In this document: positions 44,286 through 53,971 of the stretch, one piece after another
Layout: each line of letters begins with the position of its first letter
Numbering within the stretch: the first letter of the stretch is position 1
Assembly: GCA_018267095.1 (NCBI GenBank)
Contig: JAFDZC010000006.1
Location: 1 to 64,000, forward strand
Reading direction: 5' to 3'
Source: Bacteroidota bacterium
GTDB lineage: Bacteria; Bacteroidota; Bacteroidia; Flavobacteriales; Flavobacteriaceae
Length of the DNA stretch: 64,000 nucleotides
The notes under the pieces: generated by a model
Seen by the model: the letters and a program-made list of their open reading frames with translations, nothing else
Database searches by the model: none
Told to the model about the DNA's origin: nothing
Position numbers and translations under genes: made by a program

Positions 44286-44799
44286 TTTCAGCGTAAACCA
44301 AATAATATCTAGGTGTAAAATATCTTAGTAATGGCCTGAATCCTATTTGTTTAACCGGATGCGTCCATTTTCTTCGATCGACAATTCTCCAACCGGTTTT
44401 TTCAAGTAACCAATCGAGTTGCCAATCTTCAAATTCATGATAATGTCGATCCCATGGATCCGTTTTGCTTTTGTAGGCTGATGAAAACCACAATCTAAGC
44501 GGAACAGAAATCAGAATTTTATCGGCTTTTATTTCTTGTAAAATAGTGTACGGATTGAGTAAGTGTTCAAAAATCTCAAAAGCGGTAACCACTTTGGCTT
44601 GTGCATTTCTGAGTGTGTTTTGATCTTGATCCAAGTCTTCTCCGGTGGTATTTTGAACACAATAACCATTGGCTTTCATAATTTCTGAAAAGGGATTTTC
44701 AACACCTAAATCTAAAATGATCTCAGAGGTTGAGATGTGTTTTTTAAGAAATTCCAGCGTAATCTCAAAACGTTTGGTCGGATAACTGTGTTCGTACAT
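44275..44799 (-). CDS. Class I SAM-dependent methyltransferase
   Basis: 174 residues with a short methyltransferase core: IILDLGVENPFSEIMKANG (modified motif I), the acidic TGEDLDQDQNTL, KVVTAFEIFEHLLNPYTIL (motif around the active site) and ILISVPLRLWFS. The C-terminal LEKTGWRIVDRRKWTHP is common in small-molecule or glycan methyltransferases of the Methyltransf_11/23 type. Substrate unknown. It lies between the two WG paralogues with separate terminators on each side, so it is probably not in an operon with them. Confidence 0.78.
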   Translation of the reverse strand: MYEHSYPTKRFEITLEFLKKHISTSEIILDLGVENPFSEIMKANGYCVQNTTGEDLDQDQNTLRNAQAKVVTAFEIFEHLLNPYTILQEIKADKILISVPLRLWFSSAYKSKTDPWDRHYHEFEDWQLDWLLEKTGWRIVDRRKWTHPVKQIGFRPLLRYFTPRYYLVYAEKVR

Positions 44800-44856
44800 A
44801 ATTTTATTTTACGGCACAAATATACGCAGCAGCAATTAAAATTTTAGCATAAAAAA

Positions 44857-44876
44857 AGGAGCCTTTTCGGGCTCCT
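44857..44876 (-). terminator. Terminator after the second WG-repeat gene
   Basis: AGGAGCC/GGCTCCT with a 6-base loop and, on the minus strand, eight Ts. Confidence 0.85.
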
Positions 44877-44900
44877 CAATTACTAATTCAAAACTTAAGG

Positions 44901-45536
44901 TTAGTCAGCGTTTGCTAGCGCTGTGGGTTTTTTTACGAATGCTTCGATGTTGTCATACACCACAGGAATAACTTCTTTCCCTGTTCTGTCAATAAATCCA
45001 AGCTTATCTTTGCTGTCTTTAACCAAAGACCAATTTTTTCTTACGTTGTCAAATTTCTCAATTTGAACATATTTAATAGGTACGATTACGTTTCCGTCTT
45101 TGTCAACAAATCCTTTAAGGCCATTGGCTTCAACGAGCATCCAGTCTTTTACATAATCTCCGAATGATCCTACTTTGTCATAAACGGTAGGTACAATTTC
45201 TTTTCCGGCGTTATCAATAAATCCGAATTTTCCGTCTTTTTTAACCAAGGCCCAACCTTCGTGATAAACGTTGTAAGCACTGATTTCTTCATATTTAGGC
45301 TCGATGATGATTTTACCGTTTTTGTCGATAAAGCCATACAAACTTCCTAGTCCGACTTTGGACCAATTTGGGTGTACTTTGTCAAATTCTTCAACTGAAG
45401 AATATTTAGCTGGAATAATCTCAACACCGTTTTCATTAACAACACCATATTTGTTGTCTGAATTAACGATGAATAGTTGCTGACCAAAAGAAATTGAGCA
45501 AAAGGCCAAAGCAGCGTAGGTGTAAAATGCTTTCAT
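44901..45536 (-). CDS. WG-repeat protein, paralogue 2
   Basis: 211 residues, the same layout as paralogue 1: signal peptide (AFCSISFGQ), then WG-type repeats (LYGFIDKNGKIIIEPKY, FGFIDNAGKEIVPTVYD, LKGFVDKDGNVIVPIKY, LGFIDRTGKEVIPVVYD). Differences are scattered and mostly conservative, with no frameshifts, so both copies look functional. The C-terminal tail (VKKPTALANAD) differs most. The upstream region is also shared. Confidence 0.85.
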   Translation of the reverse strand: MKAFYTYAALAFCSISFGQQLFIVNSDNKYGVVNENGVEIIPAKYSSVEEFDKVHPNWSKVGLGSLYGFIDKNGKIIIEPKYEEISAYNVYHEGWALVKKDGKFGFIDNAGKEIVPTVYDKVGSFGDYVKDWMLVEANGLKGFVDKDGNVIVPIKYVQIEKFDNVRKNWSLVKDSKDKLGFIDRTGKEVIPVVYDNIEAFVKKPTALANAD

Positions 45537-45581
45537 AAATTTAGGGTTTAATTAATTATTTATTCTGTTTTAACAACGGGA

Positions 45582-45614
45582 CAATATTACTATCGTTTTC
45601 CGATTAAAAACAAA
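45582..45614 (-). promoter_or_regulatory. Promoter of WG paralogue 2
   Basis: Minus strand TTTG (45614-45611), 21 bases, TAATATTG (45589-45582). Conservation with the paralogue 1 promoter supports both. The start codon is about 46 bases beyond the -7 box. Confidence 0.6.
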
Positions 45615-45713
45615 AAAAATCGATGAAATGCATTAAAATTAATTTTTTAAGGTAAAAAATCTTACAAAAATAATTTTCAAAACAAATTAAAACCTGTAAA
45701 GCATGGGGAAGTA

Positions 45714-46772
45714 TCAAAAACGATATACAAAAGCATTGATGTTCATACCAGCACCTACGGAAGCAAAAATCAAAATATCTCCAGAGTTGATTTCGTGTCC
45801 CTGTAATTGACCGGATTGTAGCAAATCAAATAATGTCGGAACCGTTGCCACGCTTGAGTTTCCGAGCTTGTGAATGCTCATTGGCATAATATCTTTGGGC
45901 GGAAGTTGCCCGTAAAGTTTGTAAAAACGGTGAATAATCGCTTCATCCATTTTTTCATTGGCTTGATGAATCAGCACTTTTTTGACTTGGCTAAGTTCAA
46001 TTCCGCTTTGGTCCAAACAAGCTTTCATCGCCAGCGGAACTTGACTCAAAGCAAATTCATAGATTTTTCGGCCGTGCATTTTGATGTATCGAATATCTGA
46101 ATCAAGGTTTCGATCAAATGAATTTCCGAAATACAAATAATAAGCCTCATCATAAGTATAGGTGGCGCTTTTGTAGGATAAAAGCCCAGTGTTGTCATTG
46201 CTGGCTTCGACTATAGATGCACCGGCGCCATCGGCATAAATCATACTGTCGCGATCGTGCAAATCAACCACACGAGATAAGGTTTCAGCACCAATCACCA
46301 AACATCGCTTGGCCATGCCTGAGTTGATAAAAGCGCGCGCATGTAAAATTCCTTCAATCCAGCCCGGACAACCAAAGAGCAAATCATAAGCAACACAATT
46401 CGGGTTTTTAATTTTGAGTTTAAATTTGACACGAGTGGCCAAACTCGGCAAAATGTCCGATTGGATTGCTCCGGGTTTTACATCGCCAAAGTTGTGCGCA
46501 AAAATAATGTAGTCCAAAGTCTCTGGGTCAATACCCGAATGTTCAATGGCTCTTTGAGCCGCTATAAAACCTATATCCGAAGTGTTGTATTGATTTTCGG
46601 CATATCGGCGTTCTTCGATTCCGGTGATGGCCTTGAATTTTTCAATAATCACTTCGTTTGAATCAGCAATCAGGTTGCCTTCTTCGGTGAGAAAAGTATG
46701 TTGGTTGAAGTCTTCGTTTTTAACTTGAATCGACGGGATATAGCTGCCGGAGCCTATGATTTTAATATTCAT
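45714..46772 (-). CDS. 3-oxoacyl-ACP synthase III-like enzyme
   Basis: Thiolase-fold condensing enzyme of 352 residues. The Cys-His-Asn triad is intact: Cys135 in LLFGCPGWIEG, His in KVLIHQANEKMDE (about 267) and Asn in KLGNSSVATVP (about 302). FabH enzymes start fatty-acid synthesis, but diverged paralogues like this often make other acyl chains. No acyl carrier protein or fab gene is adjacent, so it is probably not the housekeeping FabH. It lies alone between the WG cluster and the haemoglobin gene. Confidence 0.87.
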   Translation of the reverse strand: MNIKIIGSGSYIPSIQVKNEDFNQHTFLTEEGNLIADSNEVIIEKFKAITGIEERRYAENQYNTSDIGFIAAQRAIEHSGIDPETLDYIIFAHNFGDVKPGAIQSDILPSLATRVKFKLKIKNPNCVAYDLLFGCPGWIEGILHARAFINSGMAKRCLVIGAETLSRVVDLHDRDSMIYADGAGASIVEASNDNTGLLSYKSATYTYDEAYYLYFGNSFDRNLDSDIRYIKMHGRKIYEFALSQVPLAMKACLDQSGIELSQVKKVLIHQANEKMDEAIIHRFYKLYGQLPPKDIMPMSIHKLGNSSVATVPTLFDLLQSGQLQGHEINSGDILIFASVGAGMNINAFVYRF

Positions 46773-46891
46773 GAAGGTAGATTTACAACGAATGTACCCA
46801 TAAAAAACGCGCGATGAGACAAAGAAGTTATTTTGCTTGAACGATTTGCGAATTCGCTAAAATATAACAGTTATTTTTTTGAATGTCAGAA

Positions 46892-47272
46892 TTATTGCTG
46901 TTTTTGATGCATAATTTTAATCTGCATAATCGTCGCGATACTCAACGCATTGGTCTTGATTTGCTCTGCTTTTTCACCGGCAAATAAAGCATCGACACTT
47001 TGGTTAAAATGATTCAGCCAAATCTTAAAAAGTTCCGGTGATAAATACGATTTAGCGCTCACATCTAAATGAATTTGTGTCAGATTGTTGGTGTAACCAC
47101 CGGTGCCTAAAATGGCTTGTGACCAAAAAGTTACCAGAATCGGCAAATGTTCTTCGAGTTTGATTTGAACCACATCCGTAAAAATGTAGCTTATGGATTC
47201 ATCAGCGAGTAACTTCTCATAAAACAAAGTCACCAATTGCAGTAAATCGTCTTGATTTTGAATGTCTTTCAT
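46892..47272 (-). CDS. Group III truncated haemoglobin
   Basis: About 127 residues, a 2-on-2 globin fold. Family features: FYEKLLADESISYIF near the N terminus, LVTFWSQAILGTGGYTNN (B/E-helix region), the likely proximal His68 in TQIHLDVSAK, and FKIWLNHFNQSVDALF. Group III truncated globins bind O2 or NO; the physiological role is usually unclear. Start at MKDIQNQ; one or six additional codons upstream are possible. It is downstream of gcvP but separated by a terminator. Confidence 0.88.
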   Translation of the reverse strand: MKDIQNQDDLLQLVTLFYEKLLADESISYIFTDVVQIKLEEHLPILVTFWSQAILGTGGYTNNLTQIHLDVSAKSYLSPELFKIWLNHFNQSVDALFAGEKAEQIKTNALSIATIMQIKIMHQKQQ

Positions 47273-47275
47273 CAT

Positions 47276-47312
47276 AAAAAAGAATCCCAAACTCTAAGTT
47301 GAATTTGGGATT
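47276..47312 (-). terminator. Terminator after gcvP
   Basis: AATCCCAAA/TTTGGGATT with a 12-base loop and a minus-strand T-run reaching to the haemoglobin start codon. Confidence 0.8.
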
Positions 47313-47324
47313 GTGAATTTTAAT

Positions 47325-50174
47325 TTATTCTTGCATATAAGCCTCAATCGGAGCACAACTGCAAATCAGGTTGCGGTCGCCATAAGCATCGTCGGCGCGG
47401 CGAACCGTTGGCCAGAATTTGTTTTCAGCAATATAGTCCAACGGAAAAGCGGCTTGCTCACGCGTATACGGCAGATTCCAAACATCAGACGTCAACATGG
47501 CTAATGTATGCGGTGCATTTTTAAGAACATTGTTTGGCTGATCGGCTGAAGCAGCTTCAATTTCTTTTCTGATTGTGATCATCGCATCGCAAAAACGGTC
47601 GAGTTCTTCTAAGTTTTCACTTTCGGTCGGTTCAATCATCAGCGTGCCCGCTACCGGAAACGATACCGTTGGTGCATGAAAACCATAGTCCATCAAACGC
47701 TTGGCAATGTCGGTTACTTCAATGCCTTTTTGTTTAAACGGACGACATTCCAAAATCATCTCGTGTGCCGCGCGTCCCATTTCACCTGAATACAAAGTGT
47801 CGTAATGTCCGTTCAATCGCTCTTTAATATAGTTGGCGTTGAGAATGGCCATTTCGGTCGAACGCGTCAAACCTTCGGCACCCAACATTGAGATGTATCC
47901 GTATGAAATCAAACACACCAAAGCCGAGCCCCAAGGAGCAGCAGAAATAGCCGTTATTGGTGTATCTCCACCGGTTGGAATCACCGGATTGGTCGGTAAA
48001 AACGGAACCAATTGAGGGGCCACGCAAATTGGGCCTACCCCCGGACCGCCTCCTCCATGTGGAATCGCAAAGGTTTTGTGCAAGTTCAAGTGGCAAACAT
48101 CAGCCCCAATAGTCGCCGGATTGGTGAGTCCGACTTGGGCATTCATATTGGCACCATCCATATACACTTGCCCGCCATTTTCGTGGATGATTTTAGTCAC
48201 TTCAATAATTGAGGCTTCATAAACGCCGTGTGTTGACGGATAAGTTACCATCAAACACGATAAATTGTCTTTGTGTAAAATGGCTTTTTCACGCAAATCT
48301 TCTACGTCGATATTTCCGTTTTCAAGGGTTTTGGTCACCACTACTTGCATCCCTGCCATCGCTGCCGAAGCCGGATTGGTTCCGTGTGCCGAGGATGGAA
48401 TAAGCGCAATGTTTCTGTGGTGATCTCCTCTAGATTGATGATAAGCGCGAATCACCATCAGTCCGGCATATTCGCCTTGTGCGCCTGAATTTGGCTGCAA
48501 AGTTGTTCCGGCAAAACCGGTCACTACGTTGAGGTATTTTTCAAGTTGTGACAACATTTCCTGATAACCTTGTGCTTGATCAAGCGGAGCAAAAGGGTGT
48601 ATGTTGTTCCATTGTGGGTTGCTCAGCGGAATCATCTCGGCCGCCGCGTTGAGTTTCATGGTACATGAACCCAACGAAATCATCGAGTGATTCAAGGCCA
48701 AATCTTTGCGCTCCAACATTTTAATGTAGCGCATCAACGCCGTTTCAGAATGGTGTTTGTTGAATACTTCATGTTCTAAAAACGTTGAAGTTCTGATCAA
48801 TTGATTCGGAATATATTCTGTTGAAACCAAAGATGTAATCGATTCGGCCGTTTTACCAGCAGCTTGTGCGAAGACCGAAATGATATCGTTCAAATCATTC
48901 AAATTAACCGTTTCATTCAGTGCAATCGAAACAGTTTGTGCATCGATATAATAGAAATTGATTTCTTTGGTTTCAGCTAACGAACGAACTTTTTGGGCAT
49001 CTGCTTTGACCACCAAAGTGTCAAAGAAACTGCTGTTGGTTTGTTCCATACCCATTTTTTTGAGTGCTTCAGATAAGGTCACCGCCGAAGCATGCACTTT
49101 GTTGGCAATATAGCGCAACCCTTTCGGGCCGTGATATACGGCGTACATTCCGGCCATAACCGCCAATAAAACTTGAGCGGTACAAATATTTGAAGTCGCC
49201 TTGTCGCGTTTGATGTGTTGCTCACGGGTTTGCAAAGCCATACGCAAAGCTCTATTTCCGTCTGTGTCAACAGTTACGCCAATAATTCGGCCCGGCATGC
49301 TGCGTTTGTATTCTTCTTTCGAGGCAAAATAAGCCGCGTGCGGTCCACCATAACCCAACGGAATTCCAAATCGCTGCGTAGTTCCCACAACCACATCGGC
49401 ACCCATTTCACCCGGAGGTGTAAGTTTTACCAAACTCAAAATATCCGCGGCAACAGCTACTTTTATTTCACTCGCTTTGGCTTGTGCAATGAATCCTGAA
49501 ATATCTTCCACTTGCCCGTATTTACCCGGATATTGTAAAATCGCTCCAAAGAAATCAGTCGAAAAATCAAAATTATGGTGGTTTCCGATGACCAGTTCAA
49601 TGCCCAGCGGAGTCGAACGCGTTTGCAAAACAGAAATTGTCTGCGGTAAAACATCTTCAGAAACAAAGAATTTACAAACGTTGTTTTTTTTCTGATCGCG
49701 CGAACGGACATCAAACAACAAAGCCATAGCTTCAGCCGCCGCAGTTCCTTCATCCAAAAGCGATGCATTGGCGATTTCCATTCCGGTGAGTTCAATCACC
49801 ATGGTTTGAAAGTTCAAAATGGCTTCTAATCTTCCTTGGGCAATCTCGGCCTGATAAGGTGTGTAAGCAGTATACCAGCCCGGATTTTCCAAAATATTGC
49901 GTTGAATCACCGCAGGAACAATCGCTTGATGATACCCCAAACCTATATAGGAACGGAACATTTTGTTTTTGTTTCCGAGTTGTTGAATATGCTGAGCAAA
50001 CTCATATTCGGTCATTGCCGGTGGTAAATTCAGTGGCGCTTTGAGACGAATGTCATCTGGCAAAGTTTCATAAATGAGCTGATCTATTGATTCAACTCCG
50101 ATGGTTTTGAACATATGGGCTAAATCTTGCTCGCCCGGGCCGATGTGTCTTAAAGCAAAAGCGTCCGTTTTCAT
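47325..50174 (-). CDS. gcvP: Glycine dehydrogenase (decarboxylating), P-protein
   Basis: PLP-dependent P-protein of the glycine cleavage system: decarboxylates glycine and passes the aminomethyl group to the lipoyl H-protein. 949 residues in the single-chain form (N-half and C-half domains fused). PLP Lys700 is in [18 protein letters not shown]. The N-terminal domain starts [12 protein letters not shown], and [21 protein letters not shown] is a family signature. gcvT and gcvH are not adjacent. Monocistronic, with a terminator. Confidence 0.97.
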   Translation of the reverse strand: MKTDAFALRHIGPGEQDLAHMFKTIGVESIDQLIYETLPDDIRLKAPLNLPPAMTEYEFAQHIQQLGNKNKMFRSYIGLGYHQAIVPAVIQRNILENPGWYTAYTPYQAEIAQGRLEAILNFQTMVIELTGMEIANASLLDEGTAAAEAMALLFDVRSRDQKKNNVCKFFVSEDVLPQTISVLQTRSTPLGIELVIGNHHNFDFSTDFFGAILQYPGKYGQVEDISGFIAQAKASEIKVAVAADILSLVKLTPPGEMGADVVVGTTQRFGIPLGYGGPHAAYFASKEEYKRSMPGRIIGVTVDTDGNRALRMALQTREQHIKRDKATSNICTAQVLLAVMAGMYAVYHGPKGLRYIANKVHASAVTLSEALKKMGMEQTNSSFFDTLVVKADAQKVRSLAETKEINFYYIDAQTVSIALNETVNLNDLNDIISVFAQAAGKTAESITSLVSTEYIPNQLIRTSTFLEHEVFNKHHSETALMRYIKMLERKDLALNHSMISLGSCTMKLNAAAEMIPLSNPQWNNIHPFAPLDQAQGYQEMLSQLEKYLNVVTGFAGTTLQPNSGAQGEYAGLMVIRAYHQSRGDHHRNIALIPSSAHGTNPASAAMAGMQVVVTKTLENGNIDVEDLREKAILHKDNLSCLMVTYPSTHGVYEASIIEVTKIIHENGGQVYMDGANMNAQVGLTNPATIGADVCHLNLHKTFAIPHGGGGPGVGPICVAPQLVPFLPTNPVIPTGGDTPITAISAAPWGSALVCLISYGYISMLGAEGLTRSTEMAILNANYIKERLNGHYDTLYSGEMGRAAHEMILECRPFKQKGIEVTDIAKRLMDYGFHAPTVSFPVAGTLMIEPTESENLEELDRFCDAMITIRKEIEAASADQPNNVLKNAPHTLAMLTSDVWNLPYTREQAAFPLDYIAENKFWPTVRRADDAYGDRNLICSCAPIEAYMQE

Positions 50175-50317
50175 AAGGTATTAATAGGGTAGAGGTTTAA
50201 ATTTTTGATGCACAAATTTATGGATTAATCTCAAAAACTTGGGCTAATTAACGCTTCATTTGTATTAATTTGTTAACCGATTCAGGGCTTTATTAACAGG
50301 TTTGCTAATTTTGTTTT

Positions 50318-51136
50318 ATGTCGATATTCAAGCGCATCTTCGATTTTTATTTGCAAGCCAGTTTTCATGTGGCGTTTTCGTGTTGGGCATTGGTCAAACT
50401 CACCGAATGTTGGTTTCATTTACCCAATGATCATAACGTTTCGGGATTTGCTTTTTTCGGAACTATCGTCGGTTATAATTTTGTCAAATACGACGCGCTG
50501 GTCAGAACCCGAAAACAAACGCCTAAAGCGCAACATCAGCTCATAGCCGGCATTAGTTTCATGGCTTTTTTGGGTGCTGTCTATTGTTTTTTGCAACTTC
50601 AAAGCCTTGCCCAGATGGCATCCATGGCGGTTTTGTTGTTGACGGTTTTGTATACTTTGCCGTTTTTCCCGAATCGAAAAAATGCCCGCAATTGGGCCGG
50701 AGTCAAAATCTATATGGTCACGCTTTGTTGGTTGGTGGTGACGCTTTTTCTACCCATCGTCCAAGCTGGAATGCCCATAGAAAGTGATTTTTACTTTTTC
50801 ACAGTTCAACGCACTTTATTGGTGTTTTCACTCGTTTTGATTTTTGAAATCGTCGACCTCAAAACCGACGATCCACACCTGCAAACCGTTCCGCAAAAAA
50901 TAGGCGTTGGTGCCACTCAAAAACTGGGTGTGCTGCTCATGATATTATTTGTGCTGATAGAATTTTTAGCGCCGCATCCTTTGGGCCCAATAACGCTTGT
51001 CAAAATAGGATTGGCGCTCACAACTTCGCTTATGCTTTTATGTGCCAACCCCAACAGAAGTCGCTACTTTTCCTGGTTTTGGGCCGAGAGCATTCCCATC
51101 GTATGGTGGTTAGCGGTGTGGTTTTTATCTCGCTAG
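50318..51136 (+). CDS. UbiA-like integral membrane protein
   Basis: 272 residues with about seven or eight hydrophobic helices. The segment EIVDLKTDDPHLQTVPQKIG resembles the second Asp-rich motif of UbiA prenyltransferases (two acidic residues, then T-x-P and G). The first motif is reduced to GYNFVKYDALV, so catalytic activity is uncertain. No partner genes. A -7-like TAATTTTG lies only five bases before the ATG, too close for a normal leader. A dispersed repeat starts right after its TAG stop. Confidence 0.6.
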   Translation: MSIFKRIFDFYLQASFHVAFSCWALVKLTECWFHLPNDHNVSGFAFFGTIVGYNFVKYDALVRTRKQTPKAQHQLIAGISFMAFLGAVYCFLQLQSLAQMASMAVLLLTVLYTLPFFPNRKNARNWAGVKIYMVTLCWLVVTLFLPIVQAGMPIESDFYFFTVQRTLLVFSLVLIFEIVDLKTDDPHLQTVPQKIGVGATQKLGVLLMILFVLIEFLAPHPLGPITLVKIGLALTTSLMLLCANPNRSRYFSWFWAESIPIVWWLAVWFLSR

Positions 51137-51287
51137 TTTTGGGCGCTCCCTTGCTCGCAGCTCTGCGCAACGGTTGATTTTTCACCAAAAATAGTTCATC
51201 CCAAAGTTCATTTGCGTTTGGCTCAGGTCGGGCTTTTCGCTCCAAGTCCTCGCTGCGCTGTGGGCTTTCTGCTGCAATCCCTAGCGC
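51137..51287 (-). repeat. Dispersed intergenic repeat, copy R3
   Basis: Starts TTTTGGGCGCTCC immediately after the TAG of the UbiA-like gene and ends GCTGCAATCCCTAGC. Shares 32 identical bases (51229-51260) with copy R2, and two mismatches in the next 25. Confidence 0.8.
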
Positions 51288-51303
51288 AAAATCAGCCTTA
51301 TTG

Positions 51304-53331
51304 TTAAATCAAACCGGCGCGTCTGAGCAAAGCCTCCGGTTTCGGCTCTTGTCCGCGGAAGCGTTTGTATAATTCCATCGGCAATTCGGTGCCGCCTTTA
51401 GACAAAACATTTTCTTTGAAACGCTCGGCGATTTCTTGGTTGAAAATGCCATTTTCTTGAAAGAATTCAAAAGCATCTGCATCCAACACTTCGGCCCATT
51501 TGTAGCTGTAATAACCCGATGAATAGCCACCTTGAAAAATATGTGAAAACGAAGGGCTCACACAATTCTCGGCCACATCCGGATAAAAGCTCGTCGGTTC
51601 GGTGGCAGCCACTTCAAAAGCTTTGACGTCTTTAATTTCGGTAACTTGTGCATGATAGGCCATGTCGAGCAAACCAAAACTCAGTTGGCGCACGGTGGCC
51701 ATGCCTTCTAAGAAACTCGCACTTTCTTTAATTTTATTGACATATGCTTGTGGAATGACCTCGCCGGTTTGGTAATGATGCGCAAACAAAGCCAAAGCTT
51801 CGGGCTCATAACACCAATTTTCCATCACTTGGCTCGGAAGTTCTACAAAATCCCAATACACAGAAGTGCCCGACAAACTCGGATACACCGTATTGGCCAA
51901 CATGCCGTGCAGCGCGTGTCCGAATTCATGGAACAAAGTCGTCACTTCATTAAAAGTCAACAGCGAAGGTTTCGACGGAGTGGGTGGTGTAAAGTTGCAC
52001 ACAATCGACACATGTGGTCGTTCGTTGATGCCGTTTTGAATCGATTGTGATTTAAACGAAGTCATCCAAGCACCCGGTCGTTTGCCTTTACGCGGAAAGA
52101 AATCGGCATAAAAAACAGCGACGAGTTCATTTTGAAAATCGCGTACTTCATAGGTTTGCACATCTGCGTGGTATTTGTCGATATTCGAGACTTCGTGAAA
52201 GGTAATGCCAAAGAGTTTTTCAGCCACGGTAAAAGCGCCGTTCAAAACGTTTTCGAGTTTAAAATACGGTTTGAGTAGCTCGTCATCCAGGCTAAAAAGT
52301 TTTTGTTTGAGTTTTTCTGAATAATATGCGCCGTCCCATTTTTCGAGTTGTTCGATGCCATCGAGTTCTTTCGCAAAGGCTGTGAGCTGGGCAAATTCGC
52401 GCTCTGCGGCGGGTTTGGCTTTTTGCAATAAATCGTTCAGGAATTTTTTGACTTGCTCCGGATTTTGCGCCATGCGTTCTTCTAACACAAAATGCGCATG
52501 CGAATTATAACCCAACAATTGTGCGCGCTCATGCCGCAAAGCCACAATTTTTTGGATGTTTTGCGTGTTATTAAACTCGTTGTTTTGGAACGCTTTTTTG
52601 CCGTAAGCAATGGCCAATTCTCGACGCAAAGCTCGGTTGTCGGCATAGGTTACAAACGGCACATAACTCGGAAAATCAAGCGTAAAAATCCAACCTTCTA
52701 GGTTTTTAGATTGGGCCAATGCTGCGGCCGCTTCTTTAGCGCCTTCAGGCAAACCTTGTAAGTCAGCTTCATTCGTAATGTGTAATTGATAGTTGTTGGT
52801 TTCGGCCAAAACGTTTTCGCCAAAAGTGAGTTTGAGTTTGGCCAGTTCAGCGTCAATGGCGCGCAAACGCTCTTTTTTATCTTTAGACAGCAAAGCTCCG
52901 TTGCGGCTAAAACCTTTGAATTTTTTCTCTAAAAGCATGGCTTGCTCGGCCGTAAGTTTTAATTGGTCGCGTTGTTCGTAGATTGTTTTGACGCGTTTAA
53001 ACAAGTCTTCGTTGAGCGCAATATCGTTGCCAAAAGCAGTGAGCAATGGCGATACTTCTTGCGCTATTTTTTGCATCGTATCGTTGGTTTCGGCCGAGTT
53101 TAAGTTGAAGAAAATCGATGACAACCGATCGAGCGCTTGCCCGGAAAATTCCAAAGCTTCGATGGTGTTTTCAAAAGTGGGCGCTTCGGGATTGTTTGTA
53201 ATGGCATCGACTTCGGCACGCGCGGCAGCGATGTTGGCCTCGAAAGCCGGTTGATAATCTTCGGGTTTGATTTGGCTAAACGGAGCCGTATTGTGGGGTG
53301 TGGTAAAACGCTGGGTGAGTATTTGTGTCAT
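51304..53331 (-). CDS. M3 family peptidase (oligopeptidase A / Dcp-like)
   Basis: Zinc peptidase of the thimet-oligopeptidase type, degrading short peptides. 675 residues; zinc motif HEFGHALHG with His468, Glu469 and His472, the third ligand Glu following in the usual downstream helix. No signal peptide, so probably cytoplasmic; some Dcp relatives are periplasmic. The C-terminal FSHIFQGGYSSGYYSYKWAEVLDADAF is conserved in Dcp/OpdA. Between it and purE lies a dispersed repeat. Confidence 0.93.
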   Translation of the reverse strand: MTQILTQRFTTPHNTAPFSQIKPEDYQPAFEANIAAARAEVDAITNNPEAPTFENTIEALEFSGQALDRLSSIFFNLNSAETNDTMQKIAQEVSPLLTAFGNDIALNEDLFKRVKTIYEQRDQLKLTAEQAMLLEKKFKGFSRNGALLSKDKKERLRAIDAELAKLKLTFGENVLAETNNYQLHITNEADLQGLPEGAKEAAAALAQSKNLEGWIFTLDFPSYVPFVTYADNRALRRELAIAYGKKAFQNNEFNNTQNIQKIVALRHERAQLLGYNSHAHFVLEERMAQNPEQVKKFLNDLLQKAKPAAEREFAQLTAFAKELDGIEQLEKWDGAYYSEKLKQKLFSLDDELLKPYFKLENVLNGAFTVAEKLFGITFHEVSNIDKYHADVQTYEVRDFQNELVAVFYADFFPRKGKRPGAWMTSFKSQSIQNGINERPHVSIVCNFTPPTPSKPSLLTFNEVTTLFHEFGHALHGMLANTVYPSLSGTSVYWDFVELPSQVMENWCYEPEALALFAHHYQTGEVIPQAYVNKIKESASFLEGMATVRQLSFGLLDMAYHAQVTEIKDVKAFEVAATEPTSFYPDVAENCVSPSFSHIFQGGYSSGYYSYKWAEVLDADAFEFFQENGIFNQEIAERFKENVLSKGGTELPMELYKRFRGQEPKPEALLRRAGLI

Positions 53332-53349
53332 AGTTTATTTGTGAAAATC

Positions 53350-53413
53350 AGTGCCCTAGCCCCGATGGCAGCGGCATCCTTTTGGGCTGGGGTTCAGCCC
53401 GAAAGATACAGCG
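53350..53413 (+). repeat. Dispersed intergenic repeat, copy R5
   Basis: GCCCTAGCCCCGATGGCAGC start, AAAGATACAGCGAACAGC end; the 20-base ATGGCAGCGGCATCCTTTTG block is shared with R1. Lies between the M3 peptidase start and the purE stop. Short subtype. Confidence 0.75.
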
Positions 53414-53434
53414 AACAGCGGGAAATGGCTTCTG

Positions 53435-53923
53435 TTATTTATTTTTTAATTCAGACGAAGCTTTTAAAACCGCTTCTTTGAGGCTTTGTTTGTAGTCGAT
53501 GATTTTTTGGAGCACCTCAGGGTTCGATGCGCCGATGATTTGAGCGGCCAAGATACCGGCATTTTTGGCTCCGTTGAGCGCCACCGTGGCTACCGGAACA
53601 CCGCCGGGCATTTGCAGAATCGACAAAACCGAATCCCAACCGTCGATGGAATTACTCGATTTGATCGGAACGCCAATTACGGGCAGCGGACTCATTGAGG
53701 CCACCATGCCGGGTAAATGCGCTGCGCCACCGGCTCCGGCTATGATCACGCGGATGCCTTTTTGGTGGGCGGTTGTGCTGAAATCGACGAGTTTTTCTGG
53801 CGTTCGGTGGGCCGAAACGATGTCAACTTCGGTGGTGATGTCAAAGCTTTTTAAGATGTCTATGGCTTCTTGCATCACAGGCAAGTCACTTTGGCTTCCC
53901 ATGACGATGGCTACTTTGCTCAT
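53435..53923 (-). CDS. purE: N5-carboxyaminoimidazole ribonucleotide mutase
   Basis: Converts N5-CAIR to CAIR in purine synthesis, after PurK. 162 residues with the substrate loop MGSQSDLPVM and SAHRTPEKL, and AGGAAHLPGM, all class I PurE signatures. It follows purK by 48 bases on the same strand. Its downstream side is a dispersed repeat. Confidence 0.97.
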   Translation of the reverse strand: MSKVAIVMGSQSDLPVMQEAIDILKSFDITTEVDIVSAHRTPEKLVDFSTTAHQKGIRVIIAGAGGAAHLPGMVASMSPLPVIGVPIKSSNSIDGWDSVLSILQMPGGVPVATVALNGAKNAGILAAQIIGASNPEVLQKIIDYKQSLKEAVLKASSELKNK

Positions 53924-53971
53924 GTTTTTGTGAATTGTGTTCTTGTTTTATAAATCAGTCAAATTTAAGAC

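Noticed and set aside
43443..45672. Composite transposon formed by the two WG genes around a methyltransferase
   Set aside because: The WG copies are direct and diverged, with no transposase, terminal inverted repeats or target duplication.
50306..50313. TAATTTTG as promoter of the UbiA-like gene
   Set aside because: It is five bases before the ATG, so transcription would start inside the gene; a leaderless start is possible but unsupported.
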